From positions 1 to 64,000 of the forward strand of contig NZ_FZON01000022.1 of assembly GCF_900188425.1 (NCBI RefSeq): a stretch of 64,000 nucleotides of DNA, read 5' to 3'. The translations under genes and the position numbers were made by a program. The notes under the pieces were generated by a model, which did no database searches, had not been told where the DNA came from, and worked only from the letters and a program-made list of their open reading frames with translations. Below are positions 44,654 to 53,370 of this stretch, piece by piece. Source of the DNA: Antarctobacter heliothermus (GTDB lineage: Bacteria > Pseudomonadota > Alphaproteobacteria > Rhodobacterales > Rhodobacteraceae). Every line of letters begins with the position of its first letter. Within the stretch, counting starts at the first letter, position 1.

Positions 44654-44738
44654 GATAATCTTGGCGATAGACAATAATTTACCCGCCCACCGAATCGGTA
44701 GCGTTGACAGGGTCAGTGCTGAGGGGCTATCTCAAGAG

Positions 44739-44788
44739 TGCGAGAAATGAGAGGCCTTCCGGGATCCGTCCTGGGGGGCTTTTCTTTT
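44739..44788 (+). ncRNA. Antisense ctRNA of the repABC cassette
   Basis: In the repB-repC gap, on the strand opposite to repABC. A -35 TTGACA (44704-44709) and a weak -10 (TATCTC, 44728-44733, spacer 18) predict a start near 44740. A 13-bp stem with wobble pairs, AGGCCTTCCGGGA (44752-44764) with TCCTGGGGGGCTT (44769-44781) and loop TCCG, is followed by TTCTTTT. This matches the short incompatibility RNA that represses repC in this plasmid class. Confidence 0.7.
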
Positions 44789-44829
44789 GCCTGTCGTCGT
44801 CCTCCTTTGTCTGCTCGTTATCGTTGCCT

Positions 44830-45777
44830 TCAGTCTTCCGACCGCTCTTTTTGCCAGCGGTCGTGAAGCTCTTTCACCAGATCCTCTGCGTGGGCATCCA
44901 GCCACAGTGCAAAGCCGCCGGTGGTGGACAGGGTCAGCCCCTTGTCCGATCGTTTGACCTGCGCCAGCGACACGCCGCCGGGGCCGGTGATCTTGCGGGC
45001 GGGCAGGGGCCGCGCCTTGGCCTGTTTCGGGGTCTTGGCGCCCGTGGCCCATGCCAGAACCTGTTCAAACCGCGTATCCGATCCATCGACATAGATCAGC
45101 GTTTCCATCCGCGCCTCGACCCGGTCGCGCAGGGCCTCGTCCTGTAACGCCTCGGCGAGCGTGAGCCAGCGTTCGCGCCCGATGCCCGGGGCCGACCCGA
45201 TCTGGCGCAGGAAATCCACGTCAAAGGCGCGGCCCACCTTCAGCATCCGGCTGACCATGGGCAGGTCGATCGACAGGGCGTCCGCCACGGTCTGGCGGTC
45301 ATAATCCAACGCATCCAGTTGCGCCGCAAAACTGGCCTTTTCGATAAAGGACAGGTCCTGACGCGCGGTGTTTTCCTGCCCCTGCGCCAGCACCAATGCC
45401 TTGTCGTCCAGATGGCGCACCATGGCCTTGACCGTCTGGCCCAATTCTCGCAGGGCAATCACCCGGCGGCGACCATAGACGATGTCAAAATGCCCCGGCT
45501 GATCGGCGCGGGGGCGGACAAGGACGGGCACCTGTTGTCCGTAGACACGCAAGGAGTCGCGCAGGGCGGTGTCGGCGCTGTCATCGTTGCCCAGACGGTC
45601 CGCCACGCCCGCGTCATGGATCAACGCCGGGTCCAGATCCTGAACCGCGTTTTCCTGCAGCTTGGACAATGAGCTTTGCAGCGCGCCGACGGTGCCGCGT
45701 GGCATCAGCCGGTCTGCCGCGGTGCGCCGCGCCGGGGCGGCGGTTGCATCGGTTGACAGGATTCCCTTGCGTGCCAT
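44830..45777 (-). CDS. repB: Partition protein RepB (ParB family)
   Basis: 315 residues. ParB-like N-terminus (LRDSLRVYGQQVPVLVRPRAD, YGRRRVIALRELGQTVKAMVR), an ENTARQDLSFIEKASFAAQL segment and a helix-turn-helix (TVADALSIDLPMVSRMLKVG). Its start ATG shares one base with the RepA stop (TGATG), which sets the start at 45777. Predicted to bind the two parS sites beyond repC. Confidence 0.95.
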   Translation of the reverse strand: MARKGILSTDATAAPARRTAADRLMPRGTVGALQSSLSKLQENAVQDLDPALIHDAGVADRLGNDDSADTALRDSLRVYGQQVPVLVRPRADQPGHFDIVYGRRRVIALRELGQTVKAMVRHLDDKALVLAQGQENTARQDLSFIEKASFAAQLDALDYDRQTVADALSIDLPMVSRMLKVGRAFDVDFLRQIGSAPGIGRERWLTLAEALQDEALRDRVEARMETLIYVDGSDTRFEQVLAWATGAKTPKQAKARPLPARKITGPGGVSLAQVKRSDKGLTLSTTGGFALWLDAHAEDLVKELHDRWQKERSED

Positions 45778-46961
45778 CAGCGCCTCCATGCCTTGTGCAT
45801 CAGCGTTTCGATCTCATCGTTCACAGCATTCAGTGAATCGACCGCACGGTCATAGGTGTTGCGGTGAAAGGCGCTGCGCTCGACCTCGTAGATGGTTTGC
45901 TGGGTCAGGCCGGCGTCGGAAATCGCGGTGGATTTCAGCATCGCATTGGTCATGACCTCATCGCCGAACAACTGCCGCAGGAAGGCGACAACCTGTTGTT
46001 GCGGCCCGTCCGAAGGTTCGTAGCGGTTGATCAGAAAGCGCAGGAAATCGAACTCCATCCGCGCGCCCGCGCCAGACACCACGTCGAGCAAGTCGGCGCT
46101 CATCTGCAGGAACTGCGACATCGAGGCGACGTCCAGCATATTGGGCACCACGGTGATCAGCACGCCAGTCGAGGCGCAGAGCGCCGACATGGTCAGGTAG
46201 CCGAGCTGCGGCGGACAGTCGAAGATGATGACGTCGTAATCGGCCTCGACCTCCTGCAGGGCGGCGGCCATGCGGGCGTAAAAGGGGGGCTGGATATTGT
46301 TGCGCAGGGCAGTGGGGGTCTCGTGCTCGAACTCTTGCAGGATCAATCCGCCGGGGGCGAGGTCCAGCCCGGTGAAATAGGTTTCCTGAATGATCTCACG
46401 GAAGGGCAGGGGGTCTTCATAGCGGATCGCGTCGTAGATCGACCCGGAATGCAGAAAGTCCACCTCTGGCTGATAGCCAAAGAGCGTGGTCAGGCTGGCC
46501 TGCGGGTCGATGTCCACGGCGAGCACGCGATAGCCCTTGAGCGCGAGGCGCTGTGCGGTGTGGATCGACGAGGTGGTCTTGCCCGAGCCGCCCTTGAAAT
46601 TGAGGAAAGACAGCACCTGCACCTTGTCGTCACCGCGCCGCCCCTTGAGATAGGCGCCGGGAGATTTTGCGTTTTCTTCCAACACCTTGCGGATGGTCGT
46701 CAGATCGGCTGCGGAATAATGCCTGCGGCCGCCCGGGGTGGTGTGTACGTCCGGTATACGATCCTCGAAGTGCAGCTTGCGCAGAAAGCTGGAAGAGATG
46801 CCCAGCAGATCGGCAGCCTCGCCCGGCGAAAACAGGCGCATCTGTTTGCGCGCGTCGGGCGCAAAGCTCTTGAGCATGTGGCTTTCGAGCGCGCCCGCAA
46901 GGTTTTGCGCGTTTTCCCGGATGCGGGTATTGATGTGAATAGGGTCGGTCGCCTCTGTCAC
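45777..46961 (-). CDS. repA: Partition ATPase RepA (ParA family)
   Basis: 394 residues. N-terminal winged-helix-like part (FSPGEAADLLGISSSFLRKL), deviant Walker A KGGSGKTT (123-130), Walker B IIFDCPPQLG. Together with RepB it segregates the replicon and autoregulates the repABC promoter. First gene of the cassette. Confidence 0.96.
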   Translation of the reverse strand: MTEATDPIHINTRIRENAQNLAGALESHMLKSFAPDARKQMRLFSPGEAADLLGISSSFLRKLHFEDRIPDVHTTPGGRRHYSAADLTTIRKVLEENAKSPGAYLKGRRGDDKVQVLSFLNFKGGSGKTTSSIHTAQRLALKGYRVLAVDIDPQASLTTLFGYQPEVDFLHSGSIYDAIRYEDPLPFREIIQETYFTGLDLAPGGLILQEFEHETPTALRNNIQPPFYARMAAALQEVEADYDVIIFDCPPQLGYLTMSALCASTGVLITVVPNMLDVASMSQFLQMSADLLDVVSGAGARMEFDFLRFLINRYEPSDGPQQQVVAFLRQLFGDEVMTNAMLKSTAISDAGLTQQTIYEVERSAFHRNTYDRAVDSLNAVNDEIETLMHKAWRR

Positions 46962-47248
46962 CGTTCTGCCGCCTCATCAGGAACGCTCTTTTTCGCCAGA
47001 GCTTTGTTTTCCGTTTCTTACGCAAGTTGAAGGGCCTTTGGCAACAGTTTCGTGTTCCAGACGGCGATTGGCAGAGGCGCTAGATATTGTGGCTGTTCAT
47101 GCGGCATATGCAAAGCGTCTATTAGGGCATTCATAAGTAACAGAAAAATCGGAAACTTGGTGAGATCCGACCAAACTCCGCGATTTGGACCGGGATCGCG
47201 CGTGCATAGGTCAGGGCGGGGCAGGGGAGCGGCCAGCCGAATCAGTGA
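46962..47248. other. repABC promoter region
   Basis: No gene is supported. Minus-strand sequence just upstream of repA (A/G-rich, with TTGCGT and GGAAAACAAAG) probably holds the repABC promoter, but no site can be fixed. The enolase-family gene of the next block ends at 47249 on the same strand. Confidence 0.4.
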
Positions 47249-48430
47249 TCAGGGGCTGCGGTAGCGGGGGCCGCTGGTGGTCAACGTCGCGTGGAGCGTC
47301 TGAAACGAGTGCAAAGCCTCGGGCAGGGTGGTGATGCCAAGGCCAGGGGCCTGCGGCAGGTGCAGACAGTTGCGCGGCTGTCGGGGTCTGAACAGGTCGA
47401 ACCCTTCGCGTAGAGGATTGGGGTTTACATCGACCTCCAGCAATCCGCGCCCGCCAACGGCGGCCAGCACTGCGGCCGAGGCCAGAAGGCCGATGCCCCC
47501 GCCCAGGAAATGCGGGCAGTAGGTGGCCCCGCTGGCAAGCGCCCGGCGCGCCACCCATTCACATCCGGTGATGCCGCCCCATTTGGCCAGATCCGGTTGC
47601 AGATAGCCAAAGGTGGCTGCCGCGATGGCATGGTCAAAGGCGTCCAGACCGGCGATGTTCTCTCCTCCCGCAAGCGGCACAGCGCTGGCCCGTCGGACAT
47701 GTTCCCAGGCTTCTGGCGCGGCGGTGGCGATGATCGGTTCCTCCAGCCAACCAAGCGGGCATTCTGCGAGTCCCTGCAGGTAGGCGATGGCCTGATCCGC
47801 GTCCCAGCCCTGATTGGCATCGGCAAAGAGGCGTTCGCCGGGGGCGAGGCTGGCGGCGATCTGCAGGGTGTCCGCGATGTCGCGGGGCAGGTCAAAGCCG
47901 GTCTTGATCTTGAAGGCGTCGTGCCCGGCCTCGCGGCACCGGGCGATGACCTCGGCCGCGTCGCGGATGTGGATGCCGCTGGCATAGGCAGGGACCGACG
48001 GCGGCGCATCGGGGTTGAGAAACAGCGCAAGGCTCTGCCCCGATCGGCGCGCCATCAGGTCATGTATGGCAGTGTCGAGACCAGCGATGACCTGATCGAA
48101 GGGGCCCCATTCCCGACATTGCAGGGCGCGGATGCGGGTTCGGTCGGTCAATTGATGAAAGAGGTCCGAGCGATGGGCAAAGCGCTGCCCGATCAAAAGA
48201 TCGCCCATGTCTTCGACCAGCAGGCGCGCGCGGTGTTCGGCCCCGGCGGCGGGCCAGTTGGCAAAGACCTCTCCCCAGCCAAAGACACCATCCGCATCCT
48301 CGAGTCGCACAAAGACGGCGGGCCGGTCGCGCATCGCGCCGAAACTGGTGACAACGGGCCGGTCCAGCGGGACGCGAAAGACGTGAACATCGAGGCGCGA
48401 AAGGGCCGGTGCGGCGGTGGACTGCGTCAT
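47249..48430 (-). CDS. Enolase-superfamily enzyme (mandelate racemase group)
   Basis: 393 residues. Complete mandelate-racemase-type site: K174-I-K176, metal ligands D204 (ADANQGWD), E230/E231 (LEEP) and E257 (GGEN), and H307 (CPHFLGGG). Dehydratase or racemase on a sugar acid or cyclic acid. The ribosome site AGGA fixes the start at 48430. Divergent from the sulfatase operon, with a TTTGGTATGACCAAA operator in between. Placed just upstream of the rep cassette but not part of it. Confidence 0.9.
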   Translation of the reverse strand: MTQSTAAPALSRLDVHVFRVPLDRPVVTSFGAMRDRPAVFVRLEDADGVFGWGEVFANWPAAGAEHRARLLVEDMGDLLIGQRFAHRSDLFHQLTDRTRIRALQCREWGPFDQVIAGLDTAIHDLMARRSGQSLALFLNPDAPPSVPAYASGIHIRDAAEVIARCREAGHDAFKIKTGFDLPRDIADTLQIAASLAPGERLFADANQGWDADQAIAYLQGLAECPLGWLEEPIIATAAPEAWEHVRRASAVPLAGGENIAGLDAFDHAIAAATFGYLQPDLAKWGGITGCEWVARRALASGATYCPHFLGGGIGLLASAAVLAAVGGRGLLEVDVNPNPLREGFDLFRPRQPRNCLHLPQAPGLGITTLPEALHSFQTLHATLTTSGPRYRSP

Positions 48431-48498
48431 GTGTCAATCCTGTTCAGGGCGTGGTGGCGAGAAAGTTTCGTTCCGTTTTAGTCGCTTAGCATGAATTA

Positions 48499-48513
48499 TT
48501 TGGTATGACCAAA
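48499..48513. promoter_or_regulatory. GntR/FCD-type operator between enolase and sulfatase operons
   Basis: Perfect palindrome TTTGGT-ATG-ACCAAA in the 222-bp divergent intergenic region, 68 bp upstream of the enolase-family gene. Same half-sites as at 32170. Confidence 0.75.
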
Positions 48514-48515
48514 AT

Positions 48516-48547
48516 AAATAGTCGACACGAACATAAAAATAGTCGAC
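48516..48547. repeat. Direct repeat AAATAGTCGAC, two copies 21 bp apart
   Basis: Copies at 48516-48526 and 48537-48547; 21 bp equals two helical turns, so a dimeric activator could bind one face of the DNA. An inverted repeat ATCGT-N8-ACGAT follows at 48560-48577. Candidate regulatory sites for the sulfatase operon. Confidence 0.5.
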
Positions 48548-48608
48548 GATTTTTGCAAGATCGTTAGTCAATACGATAGACCGTCAACACGAGGTTCGGG
48601 AGGGCTTC

Positions 48609-48656
48609 ATGAAGTCGATACAGGCACACGCCACAGCGCCGGAATTCAAGGCATGA
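48609..48656 (+). CDS. Possible leader peptide coupled to the sulfatase gene
   Basis: A 15-codon frame (MKSIQAHATAPEFKA) starts at ATG 48609 behind a strong GGGAGGG site and ends in ATGA overlapping the sulfatase start. The sulfatase itself has only AAGG close to its ATG. Translational coupling through a short leader is plausible; a remnant of a deleted gene is the alternative. Confidence 0.4.
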   Translation: MKSIQAHATAPEFKA

Positions 48657-50173
48657 GCCGCGGGCCGGACATCCTGTTGATCACCACCGACCAGCAGCGC
48701 GGCGATTGCATCGGCGGGGCAGGGCGGGGCGTCAGAACGCCCAACATCCAGCGCCTCGCCGACCGTGGCGCGCGGTTCGACACCTGCATCACGCCGCATC
48801 CCATGTGCCAGGCCGCCCGCGCCTCGATCCTGACAGGCAAGCTGCCCTATAGCCACGGGGTGCGCGACAACGGGCGCAACCTTGACCCGGCGATTGCCGA
48901 GGACGGTATCGGCGGGGTGTTTTCCCGCGCCGGCTATGACACGCGGTTCATCGGCAAGGCGCATCTGTCCACGCATGAGACCTTTGAGCCCACGGATCAG
49001 CCGGAGTGCTACAATTCGGTCGCCGATTACCCGGAGGACTGGGCCGGCCCCTACATGGGCTTTGACCGGGTCGAGATGATGCTGCGCCCGCACCACCACT
49101 GTGGCTGGAAAGAGCGGCCCTTTACGCTGCATTATGAGAACTTTCTGGACTGGGACGGGCAGGGAGGCACCCGTTGGGCGCGGGCCAAGGATTCTGTCCC
49201 GCCGCTGACCCTTCACAAGCAGGTCTGGCGGTCCGCGCTGGAGGATGAGTGGCAATCGACAAGCTGGATCGGCGATCAGGCGATGGAGATGCTGCAAGAG
49301 GACCGGGATGAGCCGCTGATGGCATGGGTCTCTTTTCCCGACCCGCATCCGCCGTTCCTGGCGTCGGACCCGTGGTCGCGTCTGTACGATCCGGCAGAGG
49401 TGGATTTGCCGCCGCACCGCGATTTGGATCTGGACCGGCGACCGTGGTGGCATGCGGCGTTTCTGGACAGCCCGGTGCGCCGCAACCAAAAGCGCGACCA
49501 TGCCGGGGACCAACCCTATTGGGGCTATGACGGCGCGCTGAACGAGCGGGATCTGCGCGACGTGACAGCCGTCTATTACGGCATGATCGCCGCCATCGAC
49601 CATCAGGTGGGGCGTATCCTCGATTATCTGGAGGCGCAGGGGCGGCTGGAGAATACCATCGTGATCTTTACCTCTGACCATGGCGAATGGCTGGGCGATC
49701 ACGGGCTGCTGCTGAAAGGTCCGATGCTGTATGACGGGCTGCTGCGGGTGCCGATGGTCATGGCCGGGCCGGGGATCGGGCAGGGGCGCCATGATGCGCC
49801 GGTGTCCACGCTGGACCTGCGGGCGACGCTGGCCGACCTGTGCGGTCTGAATGTCAGCGAGGATGACGGCACATCCCTTTTGGATGTCATGCAGGGTGCC
49901 TCGCGCGATGTGGCCCACAATGAGTGGGAAGTGGACCCGGTCCGCAGTGGCGTCGACCTTGACCTGCGCACCGTTCGTTCAACGACGCACCGGCTGTCGG
50001 TCGATCTGAAAAGCGGGGCAGGGGAGCTGTATGACCTTGCCGCCGATCCGCATGAAATGAGCAACCTCTGGGACGAAAGCTCGGCTGGAGCGATCCGCGA
50101 TCGGCTGACCGCGACAATCGCGGCGGAGCGTCCCGGCATGATCCCCGCCGCGCCGCGCGTCGGCTGGCACTGA
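48653..50173 (+). CDS. Cytoplasmic sulfatase (type I, formylglycine-type)
   Basis: 506 residues, alkaline-phosphatase/sulfatase fold. Metal site TTDQQ (D13), active-site motif C52-Q-A-A-R56 in a PMCQAARASILTGK context, and C-terminal FTSDHGEWLGDHG. The usual C-x-P-S-R motif has Ala in place of Pro, as in some CxAxR sulfatases. No signal peptide, so it desulfates a substrate after import. No sulfatase-maturase gene is in the window. Co-oriented with a galactonate-dehydratase-like gene and an ABC importer: likely use of a sulfated sugar. Confidence 0.9.
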   Translation: MSRGPDILLITTDQQRGDCIGGAGRGVRTPNIQRLADRGARFDTCITPHPMCQAARASILTGKLPYSHGVRDNGRNLDPAIAEDGIGGVFSRAGYDTRFIGKAHLSTHETFEPTDQPECYNSVADYPEDWAGPYMGFDRVEMMLRPHHHCGWKERPFTLHYENFLDWDGQGGTRWARAKDSVPPLTLHKQVWRSALEDEWQSTSWIGDQAMEMLQEDRDEPLMAWVSFPDPHPPFLASDPWSRLYDPAEVDLPPHRDLDLDRRPWWHAAFLDSPVRRNQKRDHAGDQPYWGYDGALNERDLRDVTAVYYGMIAAIDHQVGRILDYLEAQGRLENTIVIFTSDHGEWLGDHGLLLKGPMLYDGLLRVPMVMAGPGIGQGRHDAPVSTLDLRATLADLCGLNVSEDDGTSLLDVMQGASRDVAHNEWEVDPVRSGVDLDLRTVRSTTHRLSVDLKSGAGELYDLAADPHEMSNLWDESSAGAIRDRLTATIAAERPGMIPAAPRVGWH

Positions 50174-50187
50174 AAGGCCCCTTTTCC

Positions 50188-51342
50188 ATGTCCAAGATTA
50201 CCGCAATCGAACCGCTGCTGGCCCGTGTCGGCATCCGCAATCAGCTGCTTGTAAAGGTTTCGACCGATGACGGGCTGATCGGCTGGGGCGAATCCGGTCT
50301 GTCGGCGCGCGAGGACTCTGTCGCTGCCACGATCCGGCACTTTGCAGAGTTCCTTGTGGGCAAGGATTCCAACCAGATCGGGCGCATCTGGCAGGAAAGC
50401 TATCGCAGCCAGTATTTCGAAGGCGGGCGGGTGTTCACCGCCGCCATGTCGGCCATCGACATCGCGCTGTATGACATTCTGGGCAAACGTCTGGGTGTGC
50501 CGGTCTACCAGTTGCTGGGCGGCAAGCAGCGCGACGAGATCCCCACGTTCCCCAGCGCGCAATCGACCGATCTGGATGAGTTGATCGCCAAGGCGCGGGT
50601 GCTGGTGGGGGCCGGTTGGGACTGTCTGCGGATCTATACCGGAGAGTTCAGCGGCGACGGCGTCTTTGACCCGCGCAAGAACCTGAACCGCGCCACGAAA
50701 GAGCTGATCGCGCTGCGCGAGGAATTCGGCCCGGACCTGTGTCTAGGCATCGACCTGCATCACCGCCTGTCGATTGCCGAAACAGCGGATTTCTGCAACC
50801 GGCTGCCCGCCGGGACGCTGGATTTCCTCGAGGAACCGATCCGGTGTGAGACGCCAGAGGCCTATCGCACGCTGCGCAGCATGACGAACATCCCCTTCGC
50901 CGTGGGCGAGGAGTTCGCCAGCAAGTGGCAGGCCGCGCCTTATATCGAACAGGGCCTGACGCAGTACATGCGGCTGGACATCTGCAACATCGGCGGCTTC
51001 ACCGAGGCGATGAAGGTCGCGGGCTGGTGCGAACGTCACTACATCGACCTGATGCCGCACAATCCGCTGGGCCCCGTCTGTACGGCGGCCACCATCCACA
51101 TGGCGGCAGCGGTGCCGAATTTCAGCTGGGCAGAGACCCGGCAGGGGCCGACCGAAGACCTCGGTTTCCACGATCCCGAACTGTTCCCCGTCCAGATCCC
51201 GCTTGAGGGCATCACCTACAAAGTCCCCGACCGTCCCGGTCTGGGCGTCGAGGTGAACGAGGAAAAGATCCGGGCCACCACGCCCCAACATGTCGAGCCG
51301 CCGCACCTATGGCGGCCGGATGGCTCTGTCACCAACTGGTGA
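50188..51342 (+). CDS. Enolase-superfamily dehydratase (DgoD-like)
   Basis: 384 residues. Metal ligands D189 and the paired H191 (GIDLHHRL), E215/E216 (LEEP), E241 (VGEEF), and H291 in MPHNPLGP. The motif order and the PHNPLGPVCTAATIHMAA segment resemble D-galactonate dehydratases. Expected to remove water from an aldonate. 14 bp after the sulfatase gene and 30 bp before the binding-protein gene, in one operon. Confidence 0.88.
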   Translation: MSKITAIEPLLARVGIRNQLLVKVSTDDGLIGWGESGLSAREDSVAATIRHFAEFLVGKDSNQIGRIWQESYRSQYFEGGRVFTAAMSAIDIALYDILGKRLGVPVYQLLGGKQRDEIPTFPSAQSTDLDELIAKARVLVGAGWDCLRIYTGEFSGDGVFDPRKNLNRATKELIALREEFGPDLCLGIDLHHRLSIAETADFCNRLPAGTLDFLEEPIRCETPEAYRTLRSMTNIPFAVGEEFASKWQAAPYIEQGLTQYMRLDICNIGGFTEAMKVAGWCERHYIDLMPHNPLGPVCTAATIHMAAAVPNFSWAETRQGPTEDLGFHDPELFPVQIPLEGITYKVPDRPGLGVEVNEEKIRATTPQHVEPPHLWRPDGSVTNW

Positions 51343-51372
51343 CGCCAGAGTTCAGCAAGGAGGAGGAAACCA

Positions 51373-53292
51373 ATGCTGAGAACAAGGAAACTGACGGCGC
51401 TGGCCAGTGTGATCGCGCTTGCGATGGCCGGGCAGGCGTTTGCATGGGAAGAGGCGCCACAACTGGCGCAGCAGGTCGCCGATGGCAAACTGCCGCCGGT
51501 CGATGAACGCCTGCCGACGGACCCGCTGGTGATGGACGTGATCGAGGGGCCGGGCGAATACGGCGGCACCCTGCGCCGCGCGATCCTGGGCGGTGGCGAC
51601 CAGCACAACATGGTCCGCACCATCGGCAGCGACAACATGGTGCGCTGGTCCCCGGACTGGAAAGAGGTGCGCCCCAATATCGCCAAGTCCTGGGACGTGT
51701 CGGATGACGCGTCGAAGTTCACCTTTCATTTGCGCGAGGGGATGAAATGGTCCGACGGCGCGCCCTTTACAGCCGACGACATCCTGTTCTGGTACGAGGA
51801 CATCTTTTCCAATGCCGAGCTGACACCGAACAAGGACGCGACCTTTGTCGGTCCTGCCGGCCCGGTGAAAATCACCAAGATCGACGAGCTCACGGTCGAA
51901 TTCGACTTTGGCGCGCCGAACGGGCTGTTCCTTCAGGCGCTGGCCTATGGGTTTGGCTATCACCCGACGGCCTATCCGAAGCATTACCTCAGCCAGTTCA
52001 TGCCAAAGTACAACGATGACGTGCAGGCGCTGGTGGATGCGGACCCGGCGGCGGGCAACTGGGTGCAGTTGTTCAACCTCAAGGCCGGACCGATGGATAC
52101 GCCACTGTTCTGGCAGAACCCGGACCGCCCGACGTTGCACGCCTGGCACCTGACCAACGCCTACGGATCGACCGACCGCGTTGTCGCCGAACGCAACCCT
52201 TACTATTACAAGGTCGACAGCAAGGGACAGCAACTGCCCTATATCGACCGCATCACCTATGATCAGGTCGAGGATGTGGAAACCATCCTGCTCAAGACCT
52301 TCAACGGCGAGATCGACTATATGCTGCGCCACATCGGGCGACCGTCGAACAAGGCCTCGCTGACCGACAACATGGATCGCGGCAAGTACGGTTTCTTTGA
52401 CGTGGGCGACCTGCCGGCGAACATCATGATCCTGATGATGAACCTCAACCACACCGATCCGGTCAAGCGCGAGGTCATCAACAACAAGGATTTCCGCATC
52501 GGCGTCAGCCACGCGATGAACCGTCAGGAAGTCATCGATCTGCTGTATTTCGGGGCCGGTCAGCCCGCGCAGACCGCGCCGCGCGAAGGATCGGACCTGT
52601 ACAAGGAAGAATACGCCAAGCAGTTCACCGAATATGACACCGATCTGGCGAACGAGTACCTCGACAAGGTGCTGCCTGAAAAGGACGCCGAGGGTTTCCG
52701 CATCGGTCCCGATGGCAACCGGTTCACTCTGGTGTTCCTGATGGCAGATGTGTTCGGGTTGCAGTACCCGGACGCGATGGAACTGATCGCGGGCTATGCC
52801 GCCGACGTGGGGCTTGATTTCCAGATCCGCGCCACCGATCGGTCCCGCCTGATCGACCTGCACACCTCGAACGATTTCGACGCCTATCTTTGGAACTGTT
52901 CGGGCGGACAGGCCGATGCCTATACCTCGCCGATCTGCTATGTTCCCACGATCTCCAACTCTGTGAGTTGGGCGCGTGGCTGGGCGCAATGGGGGATTGA
53001 TCCGACCACTGGCGAAGAGCCACCGCAAGCGGTCAAGGACATCTTCTCCAAGTACAAGGACGTCCGTGCCGCCGCCTCGCCGGAGGACCAGAAGACCCTG
53101 ATGATCGAGCTTCTGGACATGGCAATGGAGCAGTTCTTTACCATCGGCATGGTGCAGAACGACCCGGTCTTTGGCATTGCGCGGAACAATGTCCGCAACG
53201 TGCCCGATCCGCTGCCCATTGCGGGACAGTTGTGGTTCCCCGCGCCTTACACCGCGCAGATGTACTTCGAAGGTGGGGCCAACCTGCCATAA
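51373..53292 (+). CDS. ABC transporter substrate-binding protein, family 5 (AgpA-like)
   Basis: 639 residues with signal peptide (SVIALAMAGQAFAWE). SBP_bac_5 fold: GEYGGTLRRAILGGGDQHN, WDVSDDASKFTFHLREGMKWSDG, FTADDILFWYEDI. Larger than DppA/OppA and with the LPPVDERLP motif typical of the alpha-galactoside (AgpA) type, so an oligosaccharide or sugar-acid ligand is more likely than a peptide. GGAGGAGG before ATG. Followed by a strong hairpin. Confidence 0.9.
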   Translation: MLRTRKLTALASVIALAMAGQAFAWEEAPQLAQQVADGKLPPVDERLPTDPLVMDVIEGPGEYGGTLRRAILGGGDQHNMVRTIGSDNMVRWSPDWKEVRPNIAKSWDVSDDASKFTFHLREGMKWSDGAPFTADDILFWYEDIFSNAELTPNKDATFVGPAGPVKITKIDELTVEFDFGAPNGLFLQALAYGFGYHPTAYPKHYLSQFMPKYNDDVQALVDADPAAGNWVQLFNLKAGPMDTPLFWQNPDRPTLHAWHLTNAYGSTDRVVAERNPYYYKVDSKGQQLPYIDRITYDQVEDVETILLKTFNGEIDYMLRHIGRPSNKASLTDNMDRGKYGFFDVGDLPANIMILMMNLNHTDPVKREVINNKDFRIGVSHAMNRQEVIDLLYFGAGQPAQTAPREGSDLYKEEYAKQFTEYDTDLANEYLDKVLPEKDAEGFRIGPDGNRFTLVFLMADVFGLQYPDAMELIAGYAADVGLDFQIRATDRSRLIDLHTSNDFDAYLWNCSGGQADAYTSPICYVPTISNSVSWARGWAQWGIDPTTGEEPPQAVKDIFSKYKDVRAAASPEDQKTLMIELLDMAMEQFFTIGMVQNDPVFGIARNNVRNVPDPLPIAGQLWFPAPYTAQMYFEGGANLP

Positions 53293-53307
53293 GTCGAAGT
53301 ATCCTCA

Positions 53308-53340
53308 GGGGCGTCCGCTTATCCTCCCGGCGGGCGCCCC
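53308..53340 (+). terminator. Hairpin between ABC binding-protein and permease genes
   Basis: GGGGCGTCCGC pairs with GCGGGCGCCCC (one mismatch) around an 11-nt loop, 15 bp after the binding-protein stop; no T-tract. Same position as in the other three transporter operons. Confidence 0.55.
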
Positions 53341-53370
53341 GCCTTTGAACTGCAACGCAATGGAGAAGAC

